A DNA stretch of 64,000 bases from Usnea hakonensis (lineage: Eukaryota; Ascomycota; Lecanoromycetes; Lecanorales; Parmeliaceae): the NCBI GenBank assembly GCA_013423325.1, contig BLJB01000209.1, positions 1 to 64,000 of the forward strand. Reading direction: 5' to 3'. Under the pieces are notes generated by a model. That model had not been told where the DNA came from. It made no database searches and was given only the letters and a program-made list of their open reading frames with translations. A program made the translations under genes and the position numbers. Shown piece by piece: positions 33,352 through 43,935 of this stretch (positions within the stretch are counted from its first letter, which is position 1; each line of letters begins with the position of its first letter).

Positions 33352-34301
33352 ATGGCAATGCAAACAGTCCTCTTTCCCCGGTTGCATCTAGCAGAGATTG
33401 AAGATCAAACATGGTGTCCTTCCTGGCTGCGCGAACACTCCCACAAGGCTCTCCTTCGCACATGGCGCGTGGCTGTCTCCAGCCGCGGCCCACCCGCTGT
33501 ACAAGCCTGCAAAATCCTCGTCGATCAGCTGGGTGGCCCAAAAAAGGCGTCTAAATATACATATGTTGACGCTTGCTCTGGTGCCGGCGGACCCACGCCA
33601 CTTATCGAGCAGCGTATGAATCAACAAATGCAATTGGCCGGTCTGGAGAGAGTGAGATTTGTCCTTACGGATCTGTGGCCAGACATCAAGGCTTGGAAAA
33701 CAATCACGGGCCAGAGCGAGAATATTACGTATATCGAGCAGCCGATAGACGCGACAAAGGCGGTGAGATTGGTTCCGCCGGAGGGGAAGGAATGCAGAAT
33801 GTTCAACCTTTCCTTCCACCATTTCAACGATGAGCCCGCGGCAAAGGTTCTGAAAAGTGCGGTCGACTCGGCCGATGCGTTCGTGTAAGTAACCACTACC
33901 AGCACTGATGGACCCCTGCGTGAAGGACTTGACTGACTAGTATCTATAATAGCATTTTCGAATTGACGCACCGCACCCTCCCCGCTTTACTGAACACCAC
34001 TATGATCATTCTTTCCCCATTGATCACGACTCTGATGGACTGGTGGTGGTCGCCGATGTACCTCCTTTTCACATACATCATTCCAATCATCCCGATTTTC
34101 TACGCCATCGACGGATATGTCTCGTGTGCTCGATGTCGGACGCCGGACGAAACTTGGAGTCTACTGACCAAGGGCACTGGACTGAGCGTACGCGAATGGG
34201 AGCTGAAGAATGGATGGGAGCTGCGGAGTGGCCAGCAGGTAGTGATACCTCCTTTTGGGACGCTTTATTGGTATACGGGGGTGAAGAAGGAGAATGTCTA
34301 G
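33352..34301 (+). CDS. SAM-methyltransferase-like protein with C-terminal membrane segment
   Basis: The model has two exons (33352-33884 and 33953-34301; intron of 68 nt from GTAAGT to TAG) and encodes 293 aa. A Rossmann-type first half shows motif I as YVDACSGAGG (71-80), an acidic strand end VLTD (Asp107) and a later strand reading NLSFHHF. The second half has one or two hydrophobic segments (roughly residues 195-235, with TTMIILSPLITTLMDWWW) and a soluble tail rich in Trp and Tyr. It is probably an ER-membrane methyltransferase, but substrate and methylation site cannot be read from the sequence. Three AflR-type sites upstream tie it to the PKS-P450 pair. A non-catalytic relative is possible, since motif I is not a canonical GxGxG. 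Confidence 0.8.
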
Positions 34302-35497
34302 TCTGGTTCTATCTGACCAAGAGAAAGTTTCCGAGGAAACAATGCGTTTTGGTAAAGATGATGATCAATCGACGGTCGATGTATGAAAGCTGCTCCGTGT
34401 ATCATCTTCGATCAATTTGCCACTTCGAATTCTGCGTTATCGCGGCAAGCTCATTCTTGCTATCTGAGTATGAGTATTCATAAAATGGTTCCTTTAATCG
34501 GGTTTGAAACCAGAATCCACACATTTTGTCGACGGGCTACGTGTTTTTCAGAGTCTGACGAGACCATTCGAAGGCCAACAAAAGCCACACTCTAAGCAGA
34601 TACTGCGCCCTCAAAATATATCTGCAGAACTGGCGAGGGAAGACGGCCTTCTGACTAAATGACAATAACGTTTCCTTGCGAGGGGAGCTCGTCAACAAAA
34701 TCCGACTGTCGAGTTTTCTCAATAAGGTACGTATCGAGGGTCGACAGGAACTTCTTATATCGACGATCGTATATAGCACAGCACGAGGGGCAAAGTGCTT
34801 TAGGTAACCGGCAGTAAGGTACGTACCTAAAGTAAGGTGATCGTTTAAAGTTACTTTAAGGTGATGTGGCTAGAGTACGCGCTAGCGGGCACTAGCGCCC
34901 CCGCCACACGAGATGCCTTGGCAACGGCACTCGGTAGCAGGATTTTCGTCAGCTTCGCCATCCACTTACTCACCATTTATAATCGCTCCCTCATGGAACG
35001 GCGACAGCATCCAGGCTGTCGACCATCTTCAGCTTTCTGGAGTGGCAGTTGTGTCGCAAGATATTCTATGAATAAAAAGTATTGACAATAGATTCGTATC
35101 CGCAGATCTAGAACTGAGCCGATAAGAAAGAGACGGTCGCATTCGCTGGCCATGCAGAAACCAAGGCCCAATGTGTTTGTGCGAGACGCTCGGTGACGCT
35201 GATCTCAAGGCGGTCCCTAGAGTACATTGATACTACAAAGCATGGAAATATCCATGTTCGTTTTCAAAAGATACTTGGACTCCCCGTTTGTCATTATAGT
35301 TTCTTGATTTTCACAATAGTGTTTTCGCGTCCCCCGCCACTGCTGTTTTGGGAGGCTGGGACCGCCAACCACCTCGTCATGAACGACATATTTCATGACA
35401 TTCCCACGCATCACAGCCTTCTCCACATTCTTCTTCAATCCTACTCGTAAACGAACGATCAATTGTCTCACGTATACAACTGAATTGATCTCACAAC
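34302..35497. other. intergenic region at the likely cluster boundary
   Basis: No gene is supported. An inverted repeat with perfect 9-bp arms (CTTTAGGTA and TACCTAAAG) spans 34798-34832. No CGG-N3-CCG site was seen here, which fits a boundary of the regulated unit after the methyltransferase-like gene. Confidence 0.55.
34798..34832. repeat. inverted repeat of the TACCTAAAG family
   Basis: Arms CTTTAGGTA (34798-34806) and TACCTAAAG (34824-34832) are exact reverse complements around a 17-base spacer that itself holds GGTACGTACC. The words belong to the same family as those near 13390 and 18100. Confidence 0.6.
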
Positions 35498-36619
35498 ATG
35501 TTCTTTACTATCACTCGTCTAGGCCTTGCCCTCTCAGCTCCATCCCTCATCCTCACACAATCATTGACCACCTACTCCTTCACTGCAGAAGGTACTCCAA
35601 CCTCACTCGTTTTCACAATTCCCACGGTGTCGACAACCACTGTTACATACACCCAAGCGGCTTATACGATGACAATCACGCCAGCACCCATGATCGAAAC
35701 ACACACCTTTACCGTCACAGCACCCGCAGCCGAAATCTCATCGATTGACGGCGCAATACCTCAGTCCCTGAAAGTCGTCGCGCCATCTGTTGCACCCGGA
35801 CCTGTAATTCCAGTGGTGTTACAAGGCTACACAGCATCAGTGCAGATACCCGCAAGCGCATCTCTCCCGGATGGCACTTATACACCTGCCCCAGTCCAGA
35901 TCGCCGCTGCGACACCACCCGCAGCATCTGAAGCCTCTCGAGCTGGCGCCAACGCCCAGTCAGCGGCATCAGAAGAGGGTGCCGTAGCGTCGAATGTTGC
36001 CGGAGGCGTCGACAGCTCTACAGTCGCCGTCAGCGCAGCTTCCAACGCTGCCGTAGATGCCAGCACCGCCGCCGTTAGCGTGCCAACACACCTTCCCATC
36101 CCCATCGTACCCCTCACCCACGCTTCCGCCGCTGTCCAGAGCGCCGAATCCACAGCCTCCGCGGCCGCTTCTAGCGCAGTCCTCGGCGCGTCTTCTGCAG
36201 CAAACGGAGCTGCCTCGGCCGCTTCTAGCGCAGCCCTTGGCGCATCTTCTGCAGCGAACGGAGCTGTCTCGGCGGCCACGGAGCCGTTTGTCTCGACTGC
36301 TTCGGTTCCAAAAGATATCACGAGGGATACGACTTCTTCGCCTACACCCCCTTCTCCTGTTATCGCGGGCGCTACCAATACAACGGGAGGCATGGTGACC
36401 TCGACGACTTCAACCACTGATACCACATCGACATCTTCCGCCTCCGCAGCCGTCTCCTCTAGCTCCTCTACGCCGACATCTTCGAGCTCGTCATCGACGG
36501 CGCCGGCGCCAAGTACTAGTAGTACTGCGGCGCCGAAATCGGGAGCTGGGAGAAGTCGGGTTGGGGGAATCTTGCTGGGTGCTGGGGCTGGGTTCGTGGG
36601 GCTGTTGCTCTTTGTTTGA
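35498..36619 (+). CDS. GPI-anchored Ser/Ala/Thr-rich cell-wall protein
   Basis: This single-exon gene encodes 373 aa. An N-terminal signal peptide (hydrophobic residues about 8-20) is followed by a beta-strand-like Thr/Val-rich part and then a long Ala/Ser/Thr region. Within it, a segment containing ALGASSAANGA is tandemly duplicated (near 36170-36265). The C terminus is a run of small residues followed by a hydrophobic tail (GGILLGAGAGFVGLLLFV), the pattern of a GPI-attachment signal. It should be secreted, heavily O-mannosylated and wall- or membrane-anchored. No enzymatic domain is visible. It is probably outside the polyketide cluster. Confidence 0.85.
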   Translation: MFFTITRLGLALSAPSLILTQSLTTYSFTAEGTPTSLVFTIPTVSTTTVTYTQAAYTMTITPAPMIETHTFTVTAPAAEISSIDGAIPQSLKVVAPSVAPGPVIPVVLQGYTASVQIPASASLPDGTYTPAPVQIAAATPPAASEASRAGANAQSAASEEGAVASNVAGGVDSSTVAVSAASNAAVDASTAAVSVPTHLPIPIVPLTHASAAVQSAESTASAAASSAVLGASSAANGAASAASSAALGASSAANGAVSAATEPFVSTASVPKDITRDTTSSPTPPSPVIAGATNTTGGMVTSTTSTTDTTSTSSASAAVSSSSSTPTSSSSSSTAPAPSTSSTAAPKSGAGRSRVGGILLGAGAGFVGLLLFV

Positions 36620-37085
36620 AGAGGGGGTTGTGTGAGGGGGGGTGGAAATATCGAGATGCGATGATACCATTTTGCTTTTGCTGGTGTTTGATTTTGAGGG
36701 ATCGTTGAGCATGGAGTCTGGCGCCAGAAAGAGGGGGTTGGTGGGGATTCGCGTGATTGGTCCCTCGATGTGAATATGAGCGAATTTGATTTATGCAGAT
36801 AGAAATCTGTATCTTTGAATAATAAAGTAATGTATTAGTTTTTATGTGATATCCATGTGCTCCACCACTCGCTGATGCTAAGATAAATCTCAAAACGCTC
36901 GAATCTTCGAATAAAGGAGTCCTGTGGCGAAATAGCACTTATACTGTGGAACAGGTAGCAAAGTGTTATGTACGCCACCGTCTCTGCAATACATCCCCAA
37001 CCTTGTGTGTAGAATTAGTATTGATAGCCGTGCTCGCCTCGCCTCCCATCTCAGCCCCCAGATATGCTTCTCCCCAACCCCACGC
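36620..37085. other. convergent 3' intergenic region
   Basis: This region holds the 3' UTRs of the GPI-protein and TSC13 genes. Frames here are low-complexity shadows. Nothing else is seen. Confidence 0.6.
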
Positions 37086-38127
37086 TCACCAGATCCCAGG
37101 CAGCATGCTAAACCGCTTCTTGTGATACTTGCCCCCAAAATCCTTCCTGTACCTCGCCTCCTTTTTCTTCGCCCAGAGCCCCATCTGCACCGTCGCCACC
37201 ACCGCGAACAGCACCGTGCTCCAGCTCCACGACACCAGCGCTATCCCCGCCCACGCTAGCACTTCAAACATGTAGTTTGGACACGTCACCAGCCCGAAGC
37301 CCAGACCTTGCGGAATGCCCCTCTCCGCGCCGCCGGAAGACCGTAGGTTCCGGAGCGTTAGGTGGTTGGATAGGTTTCCTAGTTCGCCAATCACGAATAT
37401 TGCGAGCCCGGGGTATGTGATTGAGGGATTCGAGGCGCTGGCAGCGGCGGCGGTGGGGAGGTAGATCCAGTAGGCCATGTTCAGGCCGGAGAGGAGCCAG
37501 TAGTGGGCGCTGTTTTTGAAGATGTTGAGGGCGGGCATGGTGGCGGAGCTGAAGCGGTGGATGAAGAGGGTTTCGAGCTCGCGTTTGGCGAAGTGGAGAC
37601 ATATGAGGGTGAGGGTGAGGGTTTGGAGGTAGGAGGGGCCGGAGCCGGAGGATGTGGAGGGTAGGATGAGGTAGAGGGCGGGATGGATTAGGAGGGGGCC
37701 GAGGTATTCGACTGAGGGGCCTTTGTTGTTAGTAATTGAGATCGCAGAGCGCGGGAGGAAATTGCTGGGGGAGGGGGGAACGTGCCTAGGAATACAGTCC
37801 GCCATGCTATCTGTGGTCCCAGATCTTTGACATAGATCGTGCTCTGCTCGCGCAACCCGGTCGAGTTGACGGAGAGGTCTTTGCTGTTGGGTACGAAGGA
37901 GCCATCACTGCCTTTTGTGACGCGAAGGCGGTGGATGGTGGTGCCGGCTTGTTGGGCGAGTTGGTTGTAGAGCTCGGAGGTAGGGCCGTTGTTTGGTAGG
38001 GAGATTTCTTCGGGGAGCTTCTTGACTGGCTTGCCTAGTTCTTGGTTAGACTTTAGAGGGTGGGGAGGTGCTCGCAGATTTACTCACCTCGCGGTCGGAC
38101 TGCGAGAGTTAGCTTCTGAGCGGCCAT
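37086..38127 (-). CDS. TSC13: very-long-chain enoyl-CoA reductase (TSC13)
   Basis: The model has three exons (38127-38088, 38034-37786, 37711-37086) and encodes 304 aa, close to the usual length. The protein catalyses the last step of each very-long-chain fatty-acid elongation cycle, reducing trans-2-enoyl-CoA with NADPH in the ER membrane. An N-terminal ubiquitin-like part (MAAQKLTLAVRPRG onwards) leads to WRTVFLVEYLGPLLIHP and a multi-pass steroid 5-alpha-reductase-type domain with TCPNYMFEVLAW and a basic end (KKRFSMLPGIW). The second intron (37785-37712, 74 nt) must start GC rather than GT: exon joining at CTAG/GCACGT and CTCAG/TCGAA is what restores the conserved VFLVEYLGP. It is a housekeeping gene. 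Confidence 0.93.
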
Positions 38128-38694
38128 TGTGGCTCCGGAGATCTGAGAGTGGACACTTATGAGAAGCAATTTCTGCTGACACAGGTTTCCAATAATTGCG
38201 GGTGACTAGCCGTCGTCTACCGTAGTTGAATTCATTGGCTGAGTTTAAAAGCTTCCGTACTACTCTAAGTACTCTAGAAGTAGTACGCGACTGACTGACT
38301 GTCTGCAAGCTTTCAACCTCTCGGCACTAGATGCAGGGAATCATGTGGAAAACAAGAGGAACGGGTGCGAGCATGCGAGAGTCGTTTCTAGCGACAGTCC
38401 TCCCGTAGAACCTATACTACCTTACTAATCCACCCAACCGGTGCCCGTCTTCAACTTGGGTCTCCTGGCGAAGCACCACATACATCCGCAAGCGATCTCA
38501 GCCTTCATCTTAGATTCTACTAATACGGGAAAGGTTGGAGACAAGAAGTGCATTCGCTATCGGCTTTACGGACGGTTTCTTCAAAGAACAAACGCACACG
38601 AGCGCAAAGAGAATCAATGGCACCGACTCCCACCAGCGATCCCTCGCACGCATGCGCTTGCAATCTCTCAAAGACACATTCACTATCTCGCCGT
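38128..38694. other. intergenic region upstream of TSC13
   Basis: This contains the TSC13 promoter and the 3' region of the beta-propeller gene. A small imperfect inverted repeat (GTACTACTC and AGTAGTACG) lies near 38257-38288. No gene is seen. Confidence 0.55.
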
Positions 38695-39735
38695 CTATAG
38701 ATCAAGAGCCATGAGCGATCCCCCACGAGTATAACGGCCCCGCACAGGCGCTGCAATACCACCCGCTGTCGCCACGTATAAAACGCGCTGGTCCGTTGCC
38801 CCTCTCCCGAACGCACAGTTAGTCGGCTCCGCGAGCGCCAGCAAATTGAGTTGGCCCGCAACCTTTATGACCGGTCCACCGGACTGGGAAACATTCACCA
38901 ATGTATTACCGGATCCAGTCCCCAGGTACACAGTGCCGTGAGCATCGAACGTGAATCCATCAAAGTAGTCGGTCGAAGCTGGGGTATGGGCTATAACAGA
39001 GGCGGTCCCCGACGGTGTACCGTCAGCATTGATGGGGATCTTGGCAAGGATGTTTTGCCCAGTGTTGGTGAAATAGAGGTACCCGTCGCGCACGCGCAAG
39101 CCATTGACGCCAGAAACGCCGAAAATTGGCTGCGGGACAGCGACCATCAGGCTATCTTCGATGACTACCTTGTAGGCACCACTGTTGACTTCGAGACGGT
39201 AGACGACGCCAGCGCGGAAATCGCTCAAGAGGACATACCGTTCCGAAAGCAGCGACATCCCTTTCAGATACGCGGCCTCGGTGACATCAGCAATCTTGGA
39301 GACATGATCTGCTGGCAGCGGCGGGGTCTCATGTTCGGAAGGTGTGCCATCCCAGCCATTCAAATCCAGACGCCAGATAGCCCAGGATCCGGTCGTTGGA
39401 CCCGAGTCCAAGGTATAGTTCCCCGCGATGACGGCAAAGACGTCGGGCGCGAGCTCTACAATGCCCGTCAAAGCTAGGACACCAGGGAAGCGGTAGACGA
39501 GTACTGCTGGGTTCGGGTTCCATGTTTCTAGCTCGAGGAGCCAGATCTCGGGGGTGTCGAGGCGTGTGAGCAACTGCTAGCCATTGGAGCGGATGGCGAT
39601 GTTCTCCATCCATGCTCCTTTAGGGAATACATAGCCACCGCGGATTGGACTGGGATTGCTAGGATGGGAAATGGCCGTTAAGGCGGTACAGTCGTAGCAG
39701 AGGACACAAAGTAATAGGAGGGTGGAATAATGCAT
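38695..39735 (-). pseudogene. SMP-30/gluconolactonase-like beta-propeller with in-frame amber codon
   Basis: Reading from the ATG at 39735 gives a signal-peptide-like start (MHYSTLLLLCVLC), a GGYVFPKGAWMENIAIRSNG segment and then TAG at codon 53 (39579-39577). The same frame continues without further stops for 293 codons: QLLTRLDTPEIW, and then repeated propeller strands (for example GVSGVNGLRVRDGYLYFTNTG) typical of secreted fungal six-bladed SMP-30/gluconolactonase-like proteins. The stop falls inside the conserved ENIAxRSNG-x-L-TRLD stretch with no length change, so one CAG-to-TAG transition explains it. The stop context TAG CAG TTG resembles known readthrough contexts. It could be a fresh pseudogene, a readthrough gene or a sequence error. 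A 54-nt GT...TAG intron is formally possible but would delete the conserved segment. Confidence 0.8.
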
Positions 39736-41428
39736 GGATCACAAGAGCGTTGTGAGCTATCTTCCAGGCTTTGGAGGCTTGATACGAAAAGTGGTTACAA
39801 TTGTCGCACAGACTACGTGTTGCAAGTGGTGATTGAAAGGCTATGAACAATGATAGGGTTCAAGTACAACAAAAATGATAGAGTAATAGGATACGTGCGG
39901 GGACGGCACAGCTCATATACACGAAAAAGCATGCGAACCCATCCCTCGACTCCACCTGAACGCAATGACAATGGATTACCGGTCGAACGGTTCAAATTAT
40001 TAGATTTCGAGTACCCTTCCGATGAAATTTGCGCTCCATTTACTAGCGAGACAGTTAGTTGCCTTGCTGCGAAAGGTTGAACCTCCGGCCAGCACGTGTG
40101 GTGTAGCTGTAACACGGCTTCTGCAATTGGTAGAATTCTCACATATTCAAAGTTTTAAGGGAGAAGGTTCAAAAGCAAATTAGAAAAATCTCAAGTCTGC
40201 ATGCAAAATATAGATTTTTGGCGCGAGAAGAAGTGACGTTGATCGTCAAAGAAAGAAGCGCAGTGCGGTAAGAGCATTTAGTCGAGGGCGTGGGGGAAGG
40301 GAAGAGCCTTTGAAAGCCGACACCGTACAAAGGTGTTTTAGATTCGTCAAAGTGTGGTAATGGACATGGAGGGGAAGACTTCCATGGAATAGGTAGACTG
40401 GGGGTATATCTCCTGGGGAAATCGTCCGGCCACTATCGCGGCTAATATCCCCCAGGAGTATGGCTACGAAGTTCATCTGCATGCGCTTGCAATTCAAAGA
40501 TCTTGCGCAAGGGCTTCAAGTTCCCATGAGCTGCTGTACATTGAACTACGAGACAACGCGGATATCATCAACGATCCAAGACCAAAGCTGGGAACGGTAG
40601 ACCTGTGACAATTGACTTGAGATCTGCGCAAAAGAGCAGAGCAGGATTTGGCAATCTGGACTGCGGGCATACAGTTCTTACTTTGCTTCGATGGGAATTG
40701 GAAGAAATGGTCGATGGCCCGTAGATGGCTTCACAGAATGCGTCAGTTATGGGACTAGTTGTCTAGGGATGAAATACGACGACCACCAGTTCGAATGAAT
40801 GGCATCAACACGCCTGGAGGATGGAAGTCACCTGAAGTGTGAGTCTCACCAACACCAGAAATTGGACTATTTCAAATATTCGTCATCAATGCTCTCTTTC
40901 TTTCTTCTTTTTACAATCAGAGGCTAAAACTCTCTCTTCGAGAGGACTCACTCTTGGCTACCATATCGGTTGAGATCATTGAAAGTTCACACCATTCATT
41001 CACTCCAAAGGTTACAACGAAGTATTCCGGGTTTCTGTTGTCGGGCTTCAGTATTCACTGACTCGTCTATCATCCTGAAGCTGCTTTGACAGCCAAGTCC
41101 AATACTTCTTCTTCTTCTTGTACCCATGTGATCATCTTGGCCCGCCTTTCCATTCTCCGGGATTTCAAATCCACAAAGATATCTGTTTCACATGCATCTG
41201 CGCGAAGATCTATCGTCAATATCACTTGAGCTCAATTGCATTTTTCTCCGTCGGGTCTGTATCTCCGCGTTCTCTTGTCACCTTTCCCAGATTTCCCCGG
41301 GCTATTGATTGCGTAGGTCACTATCTCACGTCGAAAGCTTAGTTGCGCTAGATGCTTATGCGTCGGTTGACTGCAAGCAGACCTATACCGTATTTCCTCT
41401 GAGCCTGGGCCTTGTCTCGCCTTGTCTC
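39736..41428. other. intergenic region and likely long 5' leader
   Basis: Small frames on both strands at 39813-40142 show no family features. The right part, CT-rich from about 40890, probably holds the promoter and 5' UTR of the next gene. No repeat or operator was recognised. Confidence 0.5.
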
Positions 41429-43487
41429 ATGGCTTGCACAGAGAACACCCCCCCGCCTGAAGTCTTTCAAAAGTGGTATGATGAACTCTATGCTGATCTA
41501 CCAAATCTACCTGATGATGTTGAAGACTGCTTGAGATCGAAATACGATTTCCGCACTGGTGTTCGGGAGAACATAAAGACTCCTATTACTGATCTCGATC
41601 AGGACGAAAGTGGTACATTCGATCCAGCTTGCAAAAAGCCACCAGAGTGCATACCTGTTGGAAGGAAAAGACGGGAAAGAAGAGAGCTCATTGATGACGG
41701 GATCCCCAAGAAGCTGAAGACCAGCACTTGGCAGGGAGGAAGATGGTCAGGACGTCAACTTCCAGTGGTGCTCACATTTACCTCTGACAGTGGACGAGCA
41801 GCACTGGAAACCTTTGGTGCATCGCTTGACAATTTGCCGAGGGGTTTGCCGGATCCAGATAGCAGCGATGATAGCCCAATTGATTGGCCAGAATTCCAGA
41901 ATCAACCATATGATCTGCGCGAACGAAGAAGATTCGATCTTACAGATTCTGCAAGCGCGGCTAGGGTTGATGGCCTCCATCTGGAAGATATAACGCTGGG
42001 CTATCCAGATTACAGAGGATGCAAACTATGCTTTGAGTGGGGTTTCCGTTGCCCCTTGCTGGACGAAGGCTCTAGATACCCGTGCGCAGAATGCCAGGCG
42101 GATAATGCTGAGTGCGAGCTCATTGTGGAACCGGCTGTAAAACGCATTTGTGAAGGGTGTCGGAGCCGAAGACAGCAATGTTCTTACAGAGAAGAGGGGA
42201 CCGATCATAGTAAAGCGTGTCGGCAGTGTGCAAATGCTGGTCGAAAGTGCGTAGCAGGACCTGCAAGTGGAAGGACAAGGACTGGGCCATCGCTTGACCA
42301 AGGCGCAACTCGACCCCAAAAGCAAAACGCTCTACTCCGAAAAAGGCTTCCCCGTCGCCGGAGACAAAGTGGTCAACCCCAAAGCCCAAAGATAAGCTAC
42401 ACCCAGTGCACCCAGTGCTTACAAGACAAAGAGTGGTGCTCTAAGATAGATCGCAAGGAGCAGCTAGAGTGCAGCCATCACTTCCACGGACCAGTAACGG
42501 ACACCGTCGCGTCAACGGCCTCCAAATCAGTCGTGTCTAAGAACGAGAAAGAAGAGGCAAATGAGGTCTGTAGCCAGAAGCGAAGCAAGCCTGCGGCTGC
42601 AGAGCAAACCGAGGCAATTCGATATAGGACCATCACTACGAAGCTTGCACACCCCATTCAATTCAATTATGCATTTGATGACGATGAGAGTACCGCTTCG
42701 TGTCACTGGTGTGAAGATGAGATTTATGGGATCCTTGGGCTCGGGAAGATTGAAGTTGGAATTATCGATAACGAGGACTGTCAAGGCTTTATTGAAATTG
42801 TCGGGGGCCATACAGCAACCTACGGTCACAGTCGTATGTGTGAATTCTGCACGACGGATCGCCTCAAGGTCACGGCTTGTCAAAATCATTGTATTGAGCC
42901 CATTGAGAGCATGGACCCAGAGAACTTCGACTACAAAGCAGTGATGGAATGGATGATGCCAGGCATGGCGTCGTTAGCTCCGTTTAAATGGTGCTCCATA
43001 TGCCCTAGCCCTGCATTCTTTTTCTGTTCCACGAAGACAGGAATCGAAATGGATGGGAAGGTGGAGGAAATTTATCCAGGGGATCACAAAGGGTGTGGCT
43101 TGTTATTATGCGGGTCCTGTGCAGTCACCTTGGTCAATGAAAGCGAAGGAAAGCTGGACAGACTTATTGACGGCCTGGAAAGTGATTCAGCCGATGAAGG
43201 ATTTGGAATACGAGCCGATGCAAGTTTTCTACACTCAGACGGTGAGCTTTTGCGAAGGATGCAAGGGTATGCAAGCACGTTCCTCGTAGTCTATGGGTCA
43301 TACTAACGACAAAGCAGTGCCTTTGATGTTCGCTAAGGATATAACAATCCCTAGTGCAAAGGTTGGGAAGATGGGAGACTTCACGGCTCTGAACGTTTAC
43401 TGGGACAACAGAGATGACGACGAGCCGAGGATATTCAAGGAAGAAAAGGAGCTGAAAGATGCGAACTTGGGTTCACCGAGAAAGTGA
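41429..43487 (+). CDS. Cys-rich protein with two tandem Zn2Cys6-like arrays
   Basis: The model has two exons (41429-43241 and 43318-43487; intron of 76 nt from GTGAGC to CAG) and encodes 660 aa. The start at 41429 is preferred over the open frame extending to 41309 because the protein then begins with a soluble MACTENTPPP. A basic region (RKRRERRE, about 79-86) precedes two arrays: C198-x2-C-x6-C208-x10-C219-x2-C-x6-C229 and C241-x2-C-x6-C251-x12-C264-x2-C-x6-C274. A half array (C327, C330, C337, C348) and further Cys/His pairs (HWCEDE, CEFCTTDR, CSIC, CGSC) follow. It is probably a nuclear, zinc-binding protein. No activation domain of the fungal_trans type is visible. Function is unknown. 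It is tandem with the dynactin gene. Confidence 0.8.
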
Positions 43488-43935
43488 ACGACAGCTTCGA
43501 CTCCAGATTTTGCAGATGACCTCGACATCAAGTAGCCGCTGACCACGGGAAATTAGGCAAAGAGATCGAGGGGTTTCTTTTCGAGCATGCTGATTTTCTA
43601 TGTTGGTCTTTTTTTTTTTGGCTTTCTCCTCGCTCCGGTACTATTCAACGCAGCGAGGCGGCAGTCTGAAGACTCTTGCATGTATACACAGACTCGGACC
43701 AGTAGTCAATATGTTGAGCGAATTATAAGTTTTTGAGCATGGTAATGACTGAAGTGATGAAAGCGTGATTCTCCGGCGACCTAAAACGACTGTTGCGTAG
43801 CCTTGGCATTGTCCCTCAAAGCGCGTTCCGCGACGGAGCACTGACCCAACAAAGCCACTCACTGAGTGCAATCCTGATGCGGATGGAATGATGAGACCGA
43901 ATTTCCAAAATATACTGCCATGATTCTCCGGTACG

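Noticed and set aside
34043..34483. 146-codon + strand frame after the methyltransferase-like gene
   Set aside because: It overlaps the second exon of that gene in another frame; the exon is supported by splice phase and hydrophobic pattern.
38851..39477. 208-codon + strand open frame
   Set aside because: It lies entirely antisense to the SMP-30-like gene, whose propeller motifs are clear on the minus strand.
39577..39630. A 54-nt GTATTC...CTAG intron that would remove the amber codon
   Set aside because: It would also delete the conserved FPKG...ENIAIRSNG segment of the family, so a true intron is unlikely, though transcripts should be checked.
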